DNA of 64,000 nucleotides from Sternotherus odoratus (GCA_032164245.1 JAVMKO010000001.1:292813041-292877040); one strand, 5' to 3'. Positions 31,761 to 44,800 are shown, counted from the first letter of the stretch. A program made the numbers and translations. The notes: generated by a model from the sequence alone, not told the origin.

Positions 31761-32094
31761 GTGGAGGCAAAACTATAACTGGGTTCAAAAAAGAAGTTGA
31801 GAAGTTCTTGGAGGATAAGTCCATCAATGTCTATTAGCCAAGATGGGCACAGATGCGACCTTACGCTCTGGGTATCCCTATGCCTCTGACTGCAAGAAGC
31901 TGGGACTGGAGAACAGGGAATGGGTCACTTGATGACTGCCCAGTTCTGTTCATTCCCTTGGAAGATCTGGATTAGCCAGTGGTGGACGACAGGATACTGG
32001 GCTCAATGGACCACTGATCTGACTCAGTATGGCCGTTCTTATGATCTTATGTTCAGCGACCCAGAAAAAGGTTAGACACAATCATGCCGTCAGC

Positions 32095-32225
32095 TGAGAG
32101 TGGCATGAGCTAGTGGCCCGCGCACAGATCTGGGAGCCAGGCATTCCTGAGTTCTAGTTCCAGCTCTGACACTGACTCCCCTCTCTGTCCTTGGCAAAGT
32201 CACTTAGGTCAGAAGGGTCTCCCTT
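32095..32225 (+). repeat. MIR-type SINE fragment
   Basis: tgagctagtggcccgcgcac head, then ccttggcaaagtcacttag. Confidence 0.5.
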
Positions 32226-32251
32226 TTTCAACACCCAGCTTGAGACATGCT

Positions 32252-33245
32252 GTCAATTAGTGTAATGAGAGAACTATTCACAAGTCCTATTTAGCCCCTG
32301 GCTAACTATATCCAATTTGAAAATTAATTCCAGTTCCTCAGTTTCTCGTCGGAGTCTGTTTTGGAAGTTTTTCTGTTTCAAAATTGACACCATCAATTCT
32401 TTAATGGAATGGCCAGGAAGATTGAAGTGTTCTCCTACTGGTGTTTGAGTGTTATGATTTCTGATGTCAGATTTGTGTCCATTTATTCTTTTGCATAGAG
32501 ACTGGCTGGTTTGGCCAATGTACATAGCAGAGAGGCATTGCTCTTGGGAGACAGACCAGTCCTCGCTTACAGACAGCCCCCCAACCTGAAATAAATACTC
32601 ACCAGCAACCGCACACCACACAACAAAAACACTAGCCCAGGTACCTATCCTTGTAACAAAGCCCGATGCCAACTCTGTCCTCATAGCCATTCAACTGACG
32701 CGATCATAGGACCTAATCACATCAGCCACACCCTCAGAGGCTCATTCACCTGCACATCGACCAATGTGATATATGCCATCCTGTGCCAGCAATGCCCCTC
32801 TACTTTGTAAATTGGCCAAACCGATAAGTCTCTACGTAAAAGAAAAACTTCCAAAACAGACTCTGACGAGAAACTGAGGAACTAGAATTAATTTTCAAAT
32901 TGGATACAATTAACCAGGGGTTAAATAGGACTTGTGAATGGTTCTCTCATTACACTCATTGATTGCATTTCCTGAGTTAATTTATCTTCAACACTTGCTA
33001 TCTAATGCAAACACAGAAATCCATTTCAAAAGGTATTTTTTTCTCCTGCTGATAATGGCCCATTCCGATTCAACAGTCTCTTAGAATTGGTATGCTAATG
33101 TACATTTTCCCCCCTTCTTTCTGTGTGTATAAATGCATCTTACTTCTGTTCCATTCTATGCATCCGATGAAGTGGGCTATAGTCCACGAAAGCTTATCCT
33201 GAAATAAACTAGTTAGTCTCTAAGGTGCTACACGTATTCCTCGCT
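32252..33245. mobile_element. Penelope-like elements with GIY-YIG endonuclease remnant
   Basis: A - strand piece (about 32252-32555) encodes YIGQTSQSLCKRINGHKSDI and on to TEELELIFKLD, the GIY-YIG endonuclease of Penelope-like retroelements. A + strand piece (about 32562-33245) encodes the stretch before it (NVIYAILCQQC) and the 3' tail ending in gcttatcctgaaataaac. Frames are broken, so neither is active. Marks the right edge of the inverted block. Confidence 0.8.
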
Positions 33246-33493
33246 TTCTTCCTTGGGATTGTGATGTCATGACCTTACAACTCCTCCAGGAAAAACAGCG
33301 TGCTAAGAACCCGAGCATCCAGTGCAAAGGCAATCAAGGGGAAAATATTTTGTTAAAAAAAAACACTTCCCAGGCCTCCTGGAGACATCCGAAAGAATCA
33401 AAATTGGGCAAAGACCTGATTAGTTTTCCCTGTAAACAGTGCCCATCTCTATTAGATGCTGACTCGTTTCCTGGTTTATTTCTTGTACTTTAG

Positions 33494-33607
33494 GGCCCGA
33501 ACATTATCCCAGCTGATATTATCTTCGTTGTACGAGAGAAACTCCACGCCAGGTTTAAAAGGGAGGATGACAACCTGCTCTATGTCGTCACCCTCCCCCT
33601 GGGGAAG
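33494..33607 (+). pseudogene. DNAJB13: DNAJB13 exon 6 copy
   Basis: 114 nt, open. Reads [11 protein letters not shown] where copy 1 has [11 protein letters not shown]. Splice sites are intact. Confidence 0.92.
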
Positions 33608-34153
33608 GTAAGGATGCTGACTAGGGCTGCTGGGGCCTGATCCAACTTGCATGCAGGAAAAGGAAGAGCTGCACATTGACTTCAGGGGCGTTGGATTGTG
33701 TCTTCTCCTTTCTTACCTTCCCGTAAGGCAGCGAGGTTTTCAGAATGACAACAAACTGTATTGGGGAGGAAAGGAATTGCCAGTTTATAATTGGACCAAA
33801 CAGAGTCTGGACCGGCCAATCAGACTGCGGGGAGGCTGCCTATTATTAATCATCTTAATCCTCAATCTTTATGGTTTAGCTGTTCTTGAATTCATCATTG
33901 ATCATTCAGGAGAGAACAGAAGAGCCGGGGGCCTGATTATAATGCACCTGAGGGATAGACTTTTGCATCTGTAGCTACTCCCATCATACCTACTTATCCC
34001 TCAGTGCACAGTTACCTAGTGTGTGTCTGTGCTAGGGTGAACAGACAGCAAATGTGAAAAATTGGGACAGAGGGTGTGTGTGTGTGTGTGTGTGTGGGGG
34101 GGGGGGTAATAGGAGCCTATATAAGAAAAAGACCCCAAAATCAGGACTGTCTC

Positions 34154-34882
34154 TGTGGCGGGGTGACCACCCGCCCCCTACCAGAAGGGGCTTGGAAAAG
34201 CCCCAAAAGGGGTTTGAAAGCCCAGGAAGGGGGTTGGAAGCTGGGAGCCAGCAGGCTTTGCAGGCCTGATTGGGCATGAGGCCCAGCTGGGCGGCCACGC
34301 CCCAAACACTCCCAGCCAGGATATAAGGGCTGGGAGGCAGAGAGGCAAAAAGAAGCAGTCTCCTCTGCATTCAGAGGGAGACAGGCCTAGCTGCAGGAGC
34401 TGAGCCAGGTACCTGGGTTAGGGCAGAGCTGGGGCAGGGCAGAAGGAGCTGGGTGGGCTCTAGCCACGAGCCCCAGGCCTCCGGGCCTGATACAAGGTCC
34501 GACCCAGAACTACCAGGGTTGCAGGGGGCAGCCTAGGGCTGGAGATAGCAGCAGCAGGCCAACCCTCCTTGCCTGTGATGAGAAGCCATGATACTGCAGT
34601 CCGCCCCAGTGAGCGGGGGCAAGTGGTGACTGACAGTGGCACACTCTGAGGCGAGGTGGGGATAGGGGGTAGAGGGTTCCCCTGGGGAGGGGAAACCCTC
34701 ACACCAAAGGGGTACTGCAGGGGGCAGCACCCACAGTTGGAGGGCACCGGGGTCCGGGAGGGACACGGAGCCAGCAAAGGTGCGGGGCATCAACCTGCGG
34801 AGGGCGCTCTGGACGCTGAAGGAGCTGATTCCCCAGACGACCAGCGGGGGGCGCCGCGGGGGTGAGTGGTGACCCCGTTACA
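34154..34882. mobile_element. Solo LTR, 729 bp, inserted in a MITE
   Basis: TGTGGCGGGG to CCCCGTTACA with exact 5-bp TSD gtctc (34149-34153, 34883-34887). Copy 1 keeps the empty site at about 11640, so it arrived after the duplication. TATAAGG near 34322 could be its promoter. Confidence 0.88.
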
Positions 34883-35589
34883 GTCTCTATGAAATTGGGA
34901 CATTTGGTCACCCTCGTCTGTGCGCACACACATACCCCGTCATGACAGTGCCAGTTCGATGTGCAATCATACGTCTCAACCGTATGAAAATCATTCTCCA
35001 ACAATTCAACATCTCCCGTATTTTTTATTTAGTTAGTGCCCCAAAGTGCGCTGGGCTCTTTTCAGACTTGGTCCTTGTCCTAAGAGCGAACAATCAAATT
35101 GATCTATTTATGGCTAATGCCTTTTGCTTCTGAATTGGCACTGCCCCCACCAGCCTGAAACAGGGCACTTCACCAGTTTTGCAATGTCATACAGGGTAGG
35201 TGGAGGGGGAATTCCTCCCTGATCCCTTCCGTTGTCCATTCATGCCCTGAAGCATGGTCTTAGGTGACCCCAGTCTCCACTGAATGTACAATTACTGGTG
35301 GTGTTATTGGTCATAATGTTACCCAGCTCTTAAAAATCCATTTACAATGTTCTATGGATTGTTCAGCCTGCAACAAGCCAGAACAACAACACACAGAGCA
35401 GCTGTAATTCTACCGCACTCCCAACCAGTATCCAGTAGGTATAAGAAAACAGTTCCTTACAGCTAGAATTCCACTCAGTGGGTCGGGTGCTAGAATTAGC
35501 TCAGACATTAACTACATTTTTTCCAAAAGTTCCTTATTTAAAATATGCACAGCTAGGTAGTCTTGAACGTGGTGTTCATTAATGACACA

Positions 35590-35805
35590 GGAGGCTATGT
35601 CGCCTAGTGGCTAGAACACTGGACCAGGACTCAGGAGCTTTGGGTTCGGTTCCCAGCCCTGCAACTCATTTGTTGGGTTACTTTGAGCAAGTGGCCTCCC
35701 ATCTCTGTGCCTCAGTTTTCCATCTGTAAAATGGGGAGAATGACACTGCCCTCCTTTGTCAAGCACTTTGCGAGCGACAGCTGAAAAGCACCGTGGAAGA
35801 GCTAG
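35590..35805 (+). repeat. MIR-type SINE, duplicate of 12345-12560
   Basis: Same element in the second unit, with a small local difference just after aagagc. Confidence 0.75.
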
Positions 35806-37050
35806 GGTGATTACGCCACACTGCGCTGTTCTTAAGGGTTCCACACTTGCTCTGCACCCTTTGGGAAAAGCTTGCCCCTTCGTGCCTTGCATTTATTTCT
35901 CTTTGCCCACCCGGCCTTTGAAGGACAATGTCCTCATGACTCATCTCCTGCCTCAGTAAAGGCGAGTGATTTCAAAATACCTTCAGCTTCTCTCCCCCTT
36001 GCTCACATGAATGAACGCACGGGGACTTTGCCGCTCTTTACACCGGATCCCCTGCCCTGGGCGAGAGGCGTGCACAGTGCAGCTCGAGGGACGGGGGGTG
36101 CAAAGGTGGGGTTAAGCCCCACAGTTGTGGCTCGAGCTCATCCCTCCCAGCATCATGTAGATCAACTTGGGGGGCACCTGGGGTTACAGCAGAGCCTCAG
36201 CCACATGCCCCTGTTCTGTGGCCACACCCCCTAGATGGCCATTCGGGTGCATGTGGCAGGGCAGACGCTCACAGGGAAGCACCTTGAGACCACCCAAGGG
36301 TGGGGGCTCAGTGCTCTCTGGGAATCAGGGCCCTTTAAGGGTCATAGATTAGGCACCCCAAATCACTAGTTGATTTTGAAAGTCTTGGCTTGACTGTAAA
36401 AATGGCCCCTTTGCACTAAGCAGCTCTGCGCCTCCTGGGGCTGCAGAGTAAGATCGCGGTACAGCACCAGGGGGTTACTGTTCTTCACTCCCGCCAGCCC
36501 TGCGCAGCTCATGCACCTCCAGGAGGGTGACCCGGCTCAGGGACAGGACGGATTGCAGAGCTGAATTCCGCCCACACTTGTTCCCAGACCCCTCCACCGG
36601 CGGCAGCTCACTGCACCCACACAAAGCCCTTGGACTGAGGTCACGCAGAGCAGGCTTCGGCTTTGCGGAATCTCCCTGACCAAGGGCAATGCCTGAGCCA
36701 GGATGAACCCAGCTGGCCTTTCGGATCCATCCAGGGCAGCCCTTAGAAAAACCATCTGAGGAAATCCCATCCAGAGTCACGGAGACAGAGTGAAGAGAGC
36801 GCCCAAAAGCCCATTTTTTGCCTCATTTTCCAGAGCCCAGCACTTTAAAGAACTCGTTCCATGAGTTTTTCTAAGCCCCAGACATCCCCCCGGCAAGCTC
36901 ATTAGGGCCAGTTCCTGTCGTCGCAGGGATCTGCCTGGTGCAGGTGGAGTAAAAATTTCCTCCTTAAAGAGATTATCCCTCTGCTGCGCTCCGGTCGGCT
37001 GTGGGCTCTCACTGCAGCCTCCTGCATAACGCCGGCCTTTGCTTTTCCAG

Positions 37051-37134
37051 CCCCAAGTACTTCAAAATCGTGCCGGGGGAAGGGATGCCTCTACCCAGCG
37101 ACCCTACACACAAAGGGGATCTCATCATGTACTT
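37051..37134 (+). pseudogene. DNAJB13: DNAJB13 exon 8 copy, truncated
   Basis: Starts after ttttccag with [18 protein letters not shown] and breaks off after the codons for LIMY. It is followed directly by a CR1 remnant that in copy 1 lies about 1.1 kb downstream. Confidence 0.92.
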
Positions 37135-37769
37135 GGTGTAGGATGGCTTAATATAGGAGATGCTATGATCAATGATAGCAGCATATTCTCCCTGCCCACC
37201 TGTAACCTTAGACTTCAGGTTTAAACCAGTTCCTACCTGGTAGAAAACAGGATGTTGGCTGGAATTGCACATCCGCTACTGAGTGGTTTTTAAACCTTCC
37301 TGCGAACCATGTGATGTTAGCCACTGTTGGCGCTCATAGAGCTAGCTAGGTCTCAGCTCTGATCTCGTTCCTGACTTCAGTTGCTGACACTGCTGGATCG
37401 TCCTCAGGGGCTGAAGCGGAGGTTTCAGTGAGAAGAAAAAGGCCAGGGCCTTTTCTCCCAACCCAGAACCCTCCCTTTTTGCTACCACCCAGCCTAGCTC
37501 TCTTGGCACAAAGGACCCCGTAGACCCTGTTGGTGACTTTGGGTGTCCAGATGGATGCTTCCCCCACACGCACACCTTGAAGGGGCCCCATTTCAGGAAG
37601 TGCTCGGTTCAGGCATCCAAAGGCAGAGCTCATTGCAGCCCCACAATGGTGCCCCCCCCAGGTAGGCCCATTCAGTTCAGTGCACTCTTATAAGCAAAAA
37701 GCAGCAGATCCATCTTCCCCTCCCTGAAGCAAGTTCACACAAGGAGCAGGCTACGAGTTTGACTCCAGT

Positions 37770-37775
37770 TTTATT
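37770..37775 (-). terminator. Candidate UCP2 copy 2 polyadenylation signal
   Basis: AATAAA on the - strand about 990 bases after the stop, at the same relative place as in copy 1. Confidence 0.45.
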
Positions 37776-38765
37776 TTAAGAGATGAACACTCACTGTCCT
37801 CCCCCACAGGTAAGTGTTGCGCCTCCACACACCTGCTGTCCCATCACAACAGTGTTAACAGCAGGAAACTTAGGGGCCAACACCATTCAAATTAAAAAAT
37901 AAATAAGTTACTAGGATTTAAGGAAACCATCGACCTGCCTGACCCACCCTCCGTGTTCCAGTATCACTGCACTAGAATCCTCACTCCTTGACTAGACCTG
38001 GGAACAGCTGCTACACAAACCTCTAGGCCAGCATTTTACAGTGGTGGGTGCCCAGAAGTCAGGTCCCCTAACCCATTTTAAGGCATGTAAATTAGTGGCT
38101 TGGCCTTCCAAAGGCACCAAGAATCTGCCCCTTCTGCTGAGCTGATGGGAGTTCAGAGGAGCTCTGCCGCTGGGAAAGTAAAGAATTTAGTCACCACAAT
38201 ACAGAGTAAGGCAGCGTAGTGTTCAGGCCAGGCCCGCAAGTCCAAACGTTGGCTCTAGGGATTAGCCTCGCAATGATGCAACTGAAGGTTGTTTCCCCAG
38301 CTTGCCCCCGGGAAGGATCTCCCTGCCTGAGCGAGGGATTTTACTGCCAGGTACCAGACTACTGGCTGCTGTTACATCTTTGCCATGGGCTTCGCCACAT
38401 CCCAGGTGCCAGCTCCAATTCCTGTCTCTTACGACCCCCTGAGCTGTCTAGGTCCTTCAGATCTTGGCACCAGGGGAAGTGGTGTATTTGCCCTAATTCG
38501 GTAGAAGCAAACGTCATTAAAAACACATAAAAGCCAATTTAAGGGTCAATACCTTCCCTGCCAGAGTGGAGGCTCCTCCTCCCAGGGAACTACGCTAAGG
38601 CTCCTCCCCTGCAGACCCAGCTGTGTTCCAGACAATGAGCAGAGAGATCAGGGACTAGAGGCCGACATATTAGTGCCCCAGAGGCAGCTTGGAAGAGTCC
38701 GGAGACCATCTCAGAGCACAGACAGGCCAGGCGGGGCCAGCAATTGAACTGCACCCACTGTGCGC

Positions 38766-38880
38766 TCAGAAAGGGGCCTCCCAGGAGCCGCGGGCAGCCA
38801 TCATGGCGCGTTTCAGCTGCTCGTAGGTCACAAACATCACCACGTTCCAGGAGCCCAGGCGCAGGAACGAGGGCATGAAC
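38766..38880 (-). CDS. UCP2: UCP2 copy 2, last coding exon
   Basis: 115 nt encoding [20 protein letters not shown] and ending GSWEAPF, TGA at 38768-38766. Confidence 0.95.
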
Positions 38881-41800
38881 CTAGAGCCAGTGAGAGGGGA
38901 GACGAATCACAGCTAGTCCTGTGGGTTAAGACTTCCCACACCTTTTCCCTTGGCTCACTCCCCCCCGCCTGGCACAGACCCATGAGGAGATCAGCTCACA
39001 AGAGTGAAGCGGAAGTGAATTAAAGTGCTTCTTTGGCAGGGAACTGGAGATCTGGATTTAGCCAGATCAGTCTAACCTACATGAGCAGTTCAGCTGCAGA
39101 CTGCCTAGAACAGGTGGGGCCGGGACTCCATGGATCTTAATTTGCAGGTCACACGGGTTCAGTTTATAAGCAAGTCAGAGTTCACAGCACCACCAGCGAG
39201 CCTGGAATCCGAGTCAAGCCAGACCCTTCCCCCTTTGTACCTCACCAGCAAGGAGGGCTCTGCAGGGCCGAGTTATCCCCTCGGTCACACCAGTGGCAGC
39301 CCTTTGCCTCCAGGTGTTTGTGGCCCAGCTTAGGGCTCTGTTGATGAAGTGGGAAGAGACCAGGGCAGCTAATGCTCCAGGGGCTCTGCTGGTTTCCTCA
39401 TGGATTATGGAATCGGCAGAGCTCCCCCTGGACCACACAGGGACAGATCTGTGATCAGGAGAGGGTCCTTCCCACACATGGTGCCTCTGAAATACAACTG
39501 CCTCATCAACTCAGTCACCGGCAGCCAGATCCACCTCCCAAGGGCTGGTCACTGCGGGGGATGGATCCAGCCAAGGATGGCTCCATCCTCTTTCATTTCC
39601 CCCTCCCAGTGCTCCTGTGGGTATCGGTTCGGCCCTGATGTGCTAGCCTGGGCCAGGGAGCTGGAAGCCATGGGCTTCAGACCCTCCAAGTGAACCATTC
39701 TGTAGCCCATGGTTTTAAAATCCTCCCCCTCACTTGTAGCTTCCCTAGCCTGGGGTATTTTTGCTTGCGGTCTCAGTGTGGAGCTTAGTCACGCACAGAT
39801 CAGCTGCTGGGGCTGCACCTCAGAGGTGGTTGCATTTCAGTGGCAGGTGCAGGGATATGGTACGCCCAGCCCTACCCCAGGTCACTGGCATAGAGCTCCT
39901 GGTGCTCGGATTCTCTACTCACCCCTTGTAGAAAGCCAAGGGCCCCTCCTTCCGCAGCATGGTGAGGGCACAGCCGACGGCACTGCCATAGTGCCCGGGG
40001 GCAGAGTTCATGTATCTGGTCTTCACCACATCGACGGGGGAAGCAAAGAGCGTGGTGCAGAAGCCGGCCCCGAAGGCCGAGGTGAAGTGACACGGGAGGT
40101 TATCTGCCAGACAGGAGAGGGGACAGGCAGGTCACTAACGGGCTCAGTTGCTTGGGGCCAGAGCACTCACGGGGGACAACACACAGAGTCAGGCCAGGCA
40201 GCACGGCACCGTGTTCATGCTTTGGGGTGAACCCTGACCCCCCCCCTCCCCCCGACAGTCCCACAGGCCTTGCAGGGATCCCGGTCTCTTGGACAGGCTC
40301 CCAGAACGTCAGGTGGAAAGCTCTACGCGATCTCCCAGCAGGCTGTCCCCAGCCAGGCTATAGCCAATGGATCTGCTGCTACCTAGATCCACCTGCCATT
40401 GCCTCCTGCACACCAGCCAAGGACCGGCTCCACTAGCACCTTGTGGCCTGGGAATATTTGCGCTCACTCCACCCTGCGAGCCAGCAGCAGCCCCTCTGTT
40501 CTGGGAGAACAAGCCAGGCACCTCTTCTGGCCAGTGCAATAGGAGGTGGGTGGGTCGTACCATGCGTGCAATATTTACAGTGCCAGAGTAAAGCCGGCTG
40601 ATCTGCCAGGGATTGCTCAGTGCAGGCAGGAAGGCACTAGCAGCTGGGAAGTCATGTCAGAGTAACATCTCACTTGGGACGGTTGCCATCTCACTGTTCG
40701 GATGTCGGGGCCAGCGTTCTCAGTCAGACGTGGGTCTGTACGGATCTAGTCCTGGGTGGCATTTAGCCCCCAGCGACCTGGGAAGTCTGCACTGAGAGCA
40801 CTCAACAATAATCACACACAAGGTCAGCATCCTGCCCCGGCGAGCCGGAGTTAAGGGACCCCGGCGAAGCAGACCTGACACCCACCGGTCATGAGGTTGT
40901 GTGTGAGCAGCACGTCCTTGATCAGGTCATAGGTCACCAGTTCCGTGCAATTCACAATCGCATTACGGGCCACGTTGGGGGAGATTCCTGTAGAACAAGG
41001 AAAAAAGGTGTTAGTGAAACGGACACTTTGGGTACGTCTACACGGCAGCACGACTCAGAGCCAGGCCTCCTGGCTAGAAACAATCGTGTAAATGCTCCAG
41101 CGGGAACGTCCACGGGGCCATTTTTAGCCCTGTAGCGCAAGCCCCAGTCAGCTGGCCCAGGCTCTGAGACTTGCTGCCGCAAGTTTTTGAGCCACGTAGA
41201 CGTATCCGGTGTTGGTTCAGAACACTGATTCTCAAAGTGGGGGTCGGGACCCCTGGAGGGGTCGCGACCTGATTATGTGGGGGTCGCAAGCCCCTGCTAC
41301 CAGCAGCCGGCCCCGACCCCTGCCGCGGTGGGCTGCTGACAGCACCCCGAGCCCCGGCCCCTGTGAGCTGCCGGCGGTGCCCCGAACCCCAGACGCGGTC
41401 CATGGCGCGGCGGGTTGCCAGCAGCGACCCGAGCCCCAGGACCTGCTGTGGCGGGCTGTTGGTGGCTCCGGGGGTAGGGTTGCTGGCACCCTCCCCTGAG
41501 CCCAGCCCCTGCCCTGGGGGGCTGGCACCCCTACACCCACCCAGCTCAGCCCCTACCCTGGGGGGGCTGCTGGCACCCCCCCCCCAGCTCAGCCTCTGCC
41601 CCGGGGGGGGGCTGCTGGAACACCCCCCAGCCCAGCCCCTGCCCCGCCCCCAACCCCTAAGGGGGGTCACGCTTAGAGGCCTGGTGTCCGAAAGGGGTCA
41701 CCAATAGAAAAAGTTTGAGAACCACTGGTTTAGGACCAGCTCCTCCCATGCAGGGTTCTGGCACCACAACCAACCTTTCCACAGCCCTCTGAGCCCCTCC

Positions 41801-44800
41801 TCCTTGGCAATGGTCTTATAGGCATCCATAGTGCCCTGGTATCGCCTGGAACCCTCCACTCGGGCCTGGGCTTGGAACCTCACTTTCACCACGTCTGTTG
41901 GCTGGGCAATGGCCACAGCCATCGCCCCGGTGGTACATCCGGCCAGGAGTCGGCTGCCGATGCCGGCACCTAGTGAAGAGCAGGGAAGAGAGTGAGAGGC
42001 CAGAAAGGGGAAGGTCAAGGGGGAGCCGCTGACTGTGGGGTTTTACCCTCTGTCCTGGGTCCTCACATGGCCCCCAGACAGTGCTCTTGTCCCCGAGCCC
42101 CTCAGTCTAGTGTCTCCTCCCAGCGCCCATGAGGCAGGGCAGGGCTCTTACCCAGCAGGCAGAAGTCACGCTTGGGGTAGAAGGAACTGAACGCTGGTCT
42201 CCCATGGCCCAGGTTAGCCCTCTAACCACTGGGCCTGCTGCCTCTCCACCCTTTCCTAGCCTGCTCTACCCCCAGGAGTGGAGCCCCTCACACATGGAGT
42301 ATTGGTATCCCCATTAACTGAGAAACAGATAGAGGAGAGGTTAAGGGACTCACCCCAATGCCATAGAGAATGGCTCCCAAACCTCCTACCTCCCTGGGCT
42401 TTACCCACAAAGCCATCCTTCCCCTAGGGATGTTAGATCTACAACCCCCCTAAAAAGGCTCCTGTCATAAGTATGAAGTGCCTTAGAATTACTGTTTTAC
42501 CTGTAAAGGGTTAACTTGAACAGTAGAGGGGATGACATATGGGGGATGCAAATTCTTAGAAAACAAAGGAGTTAGTTTCACTTTTTCCCCGGGGCACTCT
42601 GTCTGTCTCCATCTCCTCCCTGGCTCTGGGGAAATGAATCACCTCTCTACTCATCCCTTAAGTTCCTAAAAGAGCCTGGCAGTAAGTGAAATTGTTAATT
42701 GTATAAGCTTGTAATCGATCTGTGGTGTCATCAGGGAGAGAAATCCTAAAGGGGTTAAGGCGGGTTAAGGCTAGGAACTGAGTATCTGTGGAGTCTAAGT
42801 TGTAGGCTTTTCTTTTTTCTTCTTCATTAAACCTTTGTTACAAGTAGTGTCTGGTTATTTCCCTTGGAGTTGTCCTAGCTTTGGATCGGGCACAGCTCAT
42901 GGCTAGTGAGGGTCTGTGTGCTTGAATCTCTCCCAGGTAGAAAGGGAGAGGGGGTGTTACTATCAGGGTTTTAATGTGCCCCACCCCATAGTTTTGGGTT
43001 ACTCACATTAATGGTGGCAGCGGATTCCAAGCCCCAACTGGAGAAGTTTGGGTTTTGGGGGAAAAGATTTAACCTAGGCTGGGAAAGTATCTGGGGTTGA
43101 ATTTGTCTTTCATGTGAGAGATTCCCACATCTTTTATCCTAGAGTTTAGCGTGGGGAAGGAAATCTCTGACATGGTAGCACAGTGCCCATAAATACACAG
43201 GTCTCTCTTGGGATCTCATCAGCTCCCAACTGCCACCTGGCCCCAGCAGAAATTAAATTTCAGCACCGCTAAACCTACTGCAATGGACTCACGGGACACC
43301 CTCCAGGGCACCTCACTGGGACTGAACCTGCGACCTTGGGATGCTAGAGCACGAGCCTCTATTGCTTGAGCTAGAGAACCCGGCCTGCTAGCTGGGAAGC
43401 CAGAGGGCTGCAAATCTTTACCCACTCCAGCCACTGCAGGGCGACAAAGGCCCACACCGAGCTGGAGGAGGCGAACGGGCACTCACGCTCGGATCCCTTG
43501 GTGTAGAACTGCTTCACCGAGTCGTACAGCCCGATACGGACCGACGCGAAGCTCATCTGGCGCTGGAGCCCGGCCACCAGGCCGTTGTACAGGCTCCTGG
43601 GACCTTCCGTCTTCACCATGGTGGAGATGGTGCCAAAGACGCCTTTGTACTGAACAGCTTTTGTGTTAGCTGCTGACTTGGCCTCTCCTTGGATCTGCAC
43701 AGGAGAGAGTGGGATGAAGAGGCTCTACAGTGATTTGGGGCCCTGGCCCAACTCACTCCCCCAGCCCCCGCATGGCCTGCGTTGAAGGTCCCATCCTGTA
43801 GACCGGGGGCTTTGCTGCATCTCTGGGTCCTTCATGGTTAAAACACAAATTGGGACGAGCGCGGAGAGTCAGGGTGGCACCGGCTGCCTAAAGCCCAGAC
43901 AGTGGCACAAGCGGACAGCCAGAACGGGCCATGTCCCGGCACGCGGAGCCTGGGCCAGTTTCCAGGGCCCCATATGAAGGGAACAGGGTTAAACTTCAAT
44001 GAGCTCTGGACAGTCTGGGGAGCAACTGCCCCCCTGGCCCCACTGCAAATGAAACCCCTGCAGCTGGCTCTAAATGATGAATGAAGCCCCATCACCCCAC
44101 CTCTGGGCCGAGTGAAAAGCCAGTCTCATTAGAGCCCCCAGCCAGGTTTGTACCAAGTCCAGCCCCCTTAATGGCCATAAAGGTCCATGCAGCCCTTCCC
44201 CCAGTGCAGGCTTGAGACGCTTCACAGCAGCTCCCGTTCCCCCCTGTGTCAATCCAGGGGCCTCATTTGGAGGGACGCGGTGCCCCCCCCCTCCCCCGGC
44301 AGCGGGGCTCGTGGACTGCAGGACTAACCGCACCCCACTCAGCTATGCACTGGCTAGGGGGCGGGGTGAGTCCACACGGTGTTAAAGGGGCACACACCAA
44401 GGAGGGGGCATAACTAGGAGCAATGGGAAGAAATAAAGGAAAGTTCAGACGACTCAGGAGAGGCCTGGGATAGACACTGAAGTGTCTGACTGCGGAACAC
44501 TGCGTAGGGCAAGTGAGGGGCAGCACTGGGACCACACTCGAGGGTGCTCACTGGTCTGGCCAGGGGCTGGCTGAGAACACGTCATTCAAGATTAACTATG
44601 AAGACACGTCTGGCATTGCTCAGCAACATGCCGCGACAGCAGCTCAAGCCACGTCCGCCACAAGGATGCCCAGCTCAGCACAGGCCCCCAAAGCCCCTGT
44701 GCACACGCCTGTGGCCGTTCTCACCTGCAGTCGGACTTTCGCCGTGTCCAGCGGGAAGGTGATCAGATCTGCAATGCACGCGGCCGTCCCAGCCCCCAGG

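Larger units (their letters stand above)
29722..32060 (+). mobile_element. CR1 LINE, interrupted by an LTR and a hAT element
   Basis: CR1 pieces 29722-29831, 30986-31346 and 31761-32060 run in order and end with actcagtatggccgttctta and tgatcttatg. The interruptions are 29832-30985 and 31347-31760. This is the intact form of the CR1 cut at 4884 in copy 1. Confidence 0.85.
28170..37134. pseudogene. DNAJB13: DNAJB13 copy 2, scrambled and broken
   Basis: Second copy of the DNAJB13 3' half. Exon 5 (28170-28283) and exon 4 (29446-29603) lie on the - strand, while exon 6 (33494-33607) and the start of exon 8 (37051-37134) are on the + strand. Exon 7 is lost in a deletion of about 395 bases (joined near 36264; equivalent to about 13013-13411). 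Exon 8 is cut after about 84 nt by a deletion of about 1.1 kb (equivalent to about 14280-15425) that joins it to a CR1 remnant. Exons 1-3 are absent. Exons 4-6 remain open, with a few changes such as HMSTISD for HTTTIRD, so the damage is recent or structural. It cannot make a full protein. Confidence 0.9.

Noticed and set aside
31293..31778. Open frames of 106-154 codons on both strands
   Set aside because: They translate the C-rich repeat inside a hAT element.
41074..41670. 198-codon open frame on the - strand
   Set aside because: Covers the GC-rich interior of a hAT element and an intron. Not present in copy 1.
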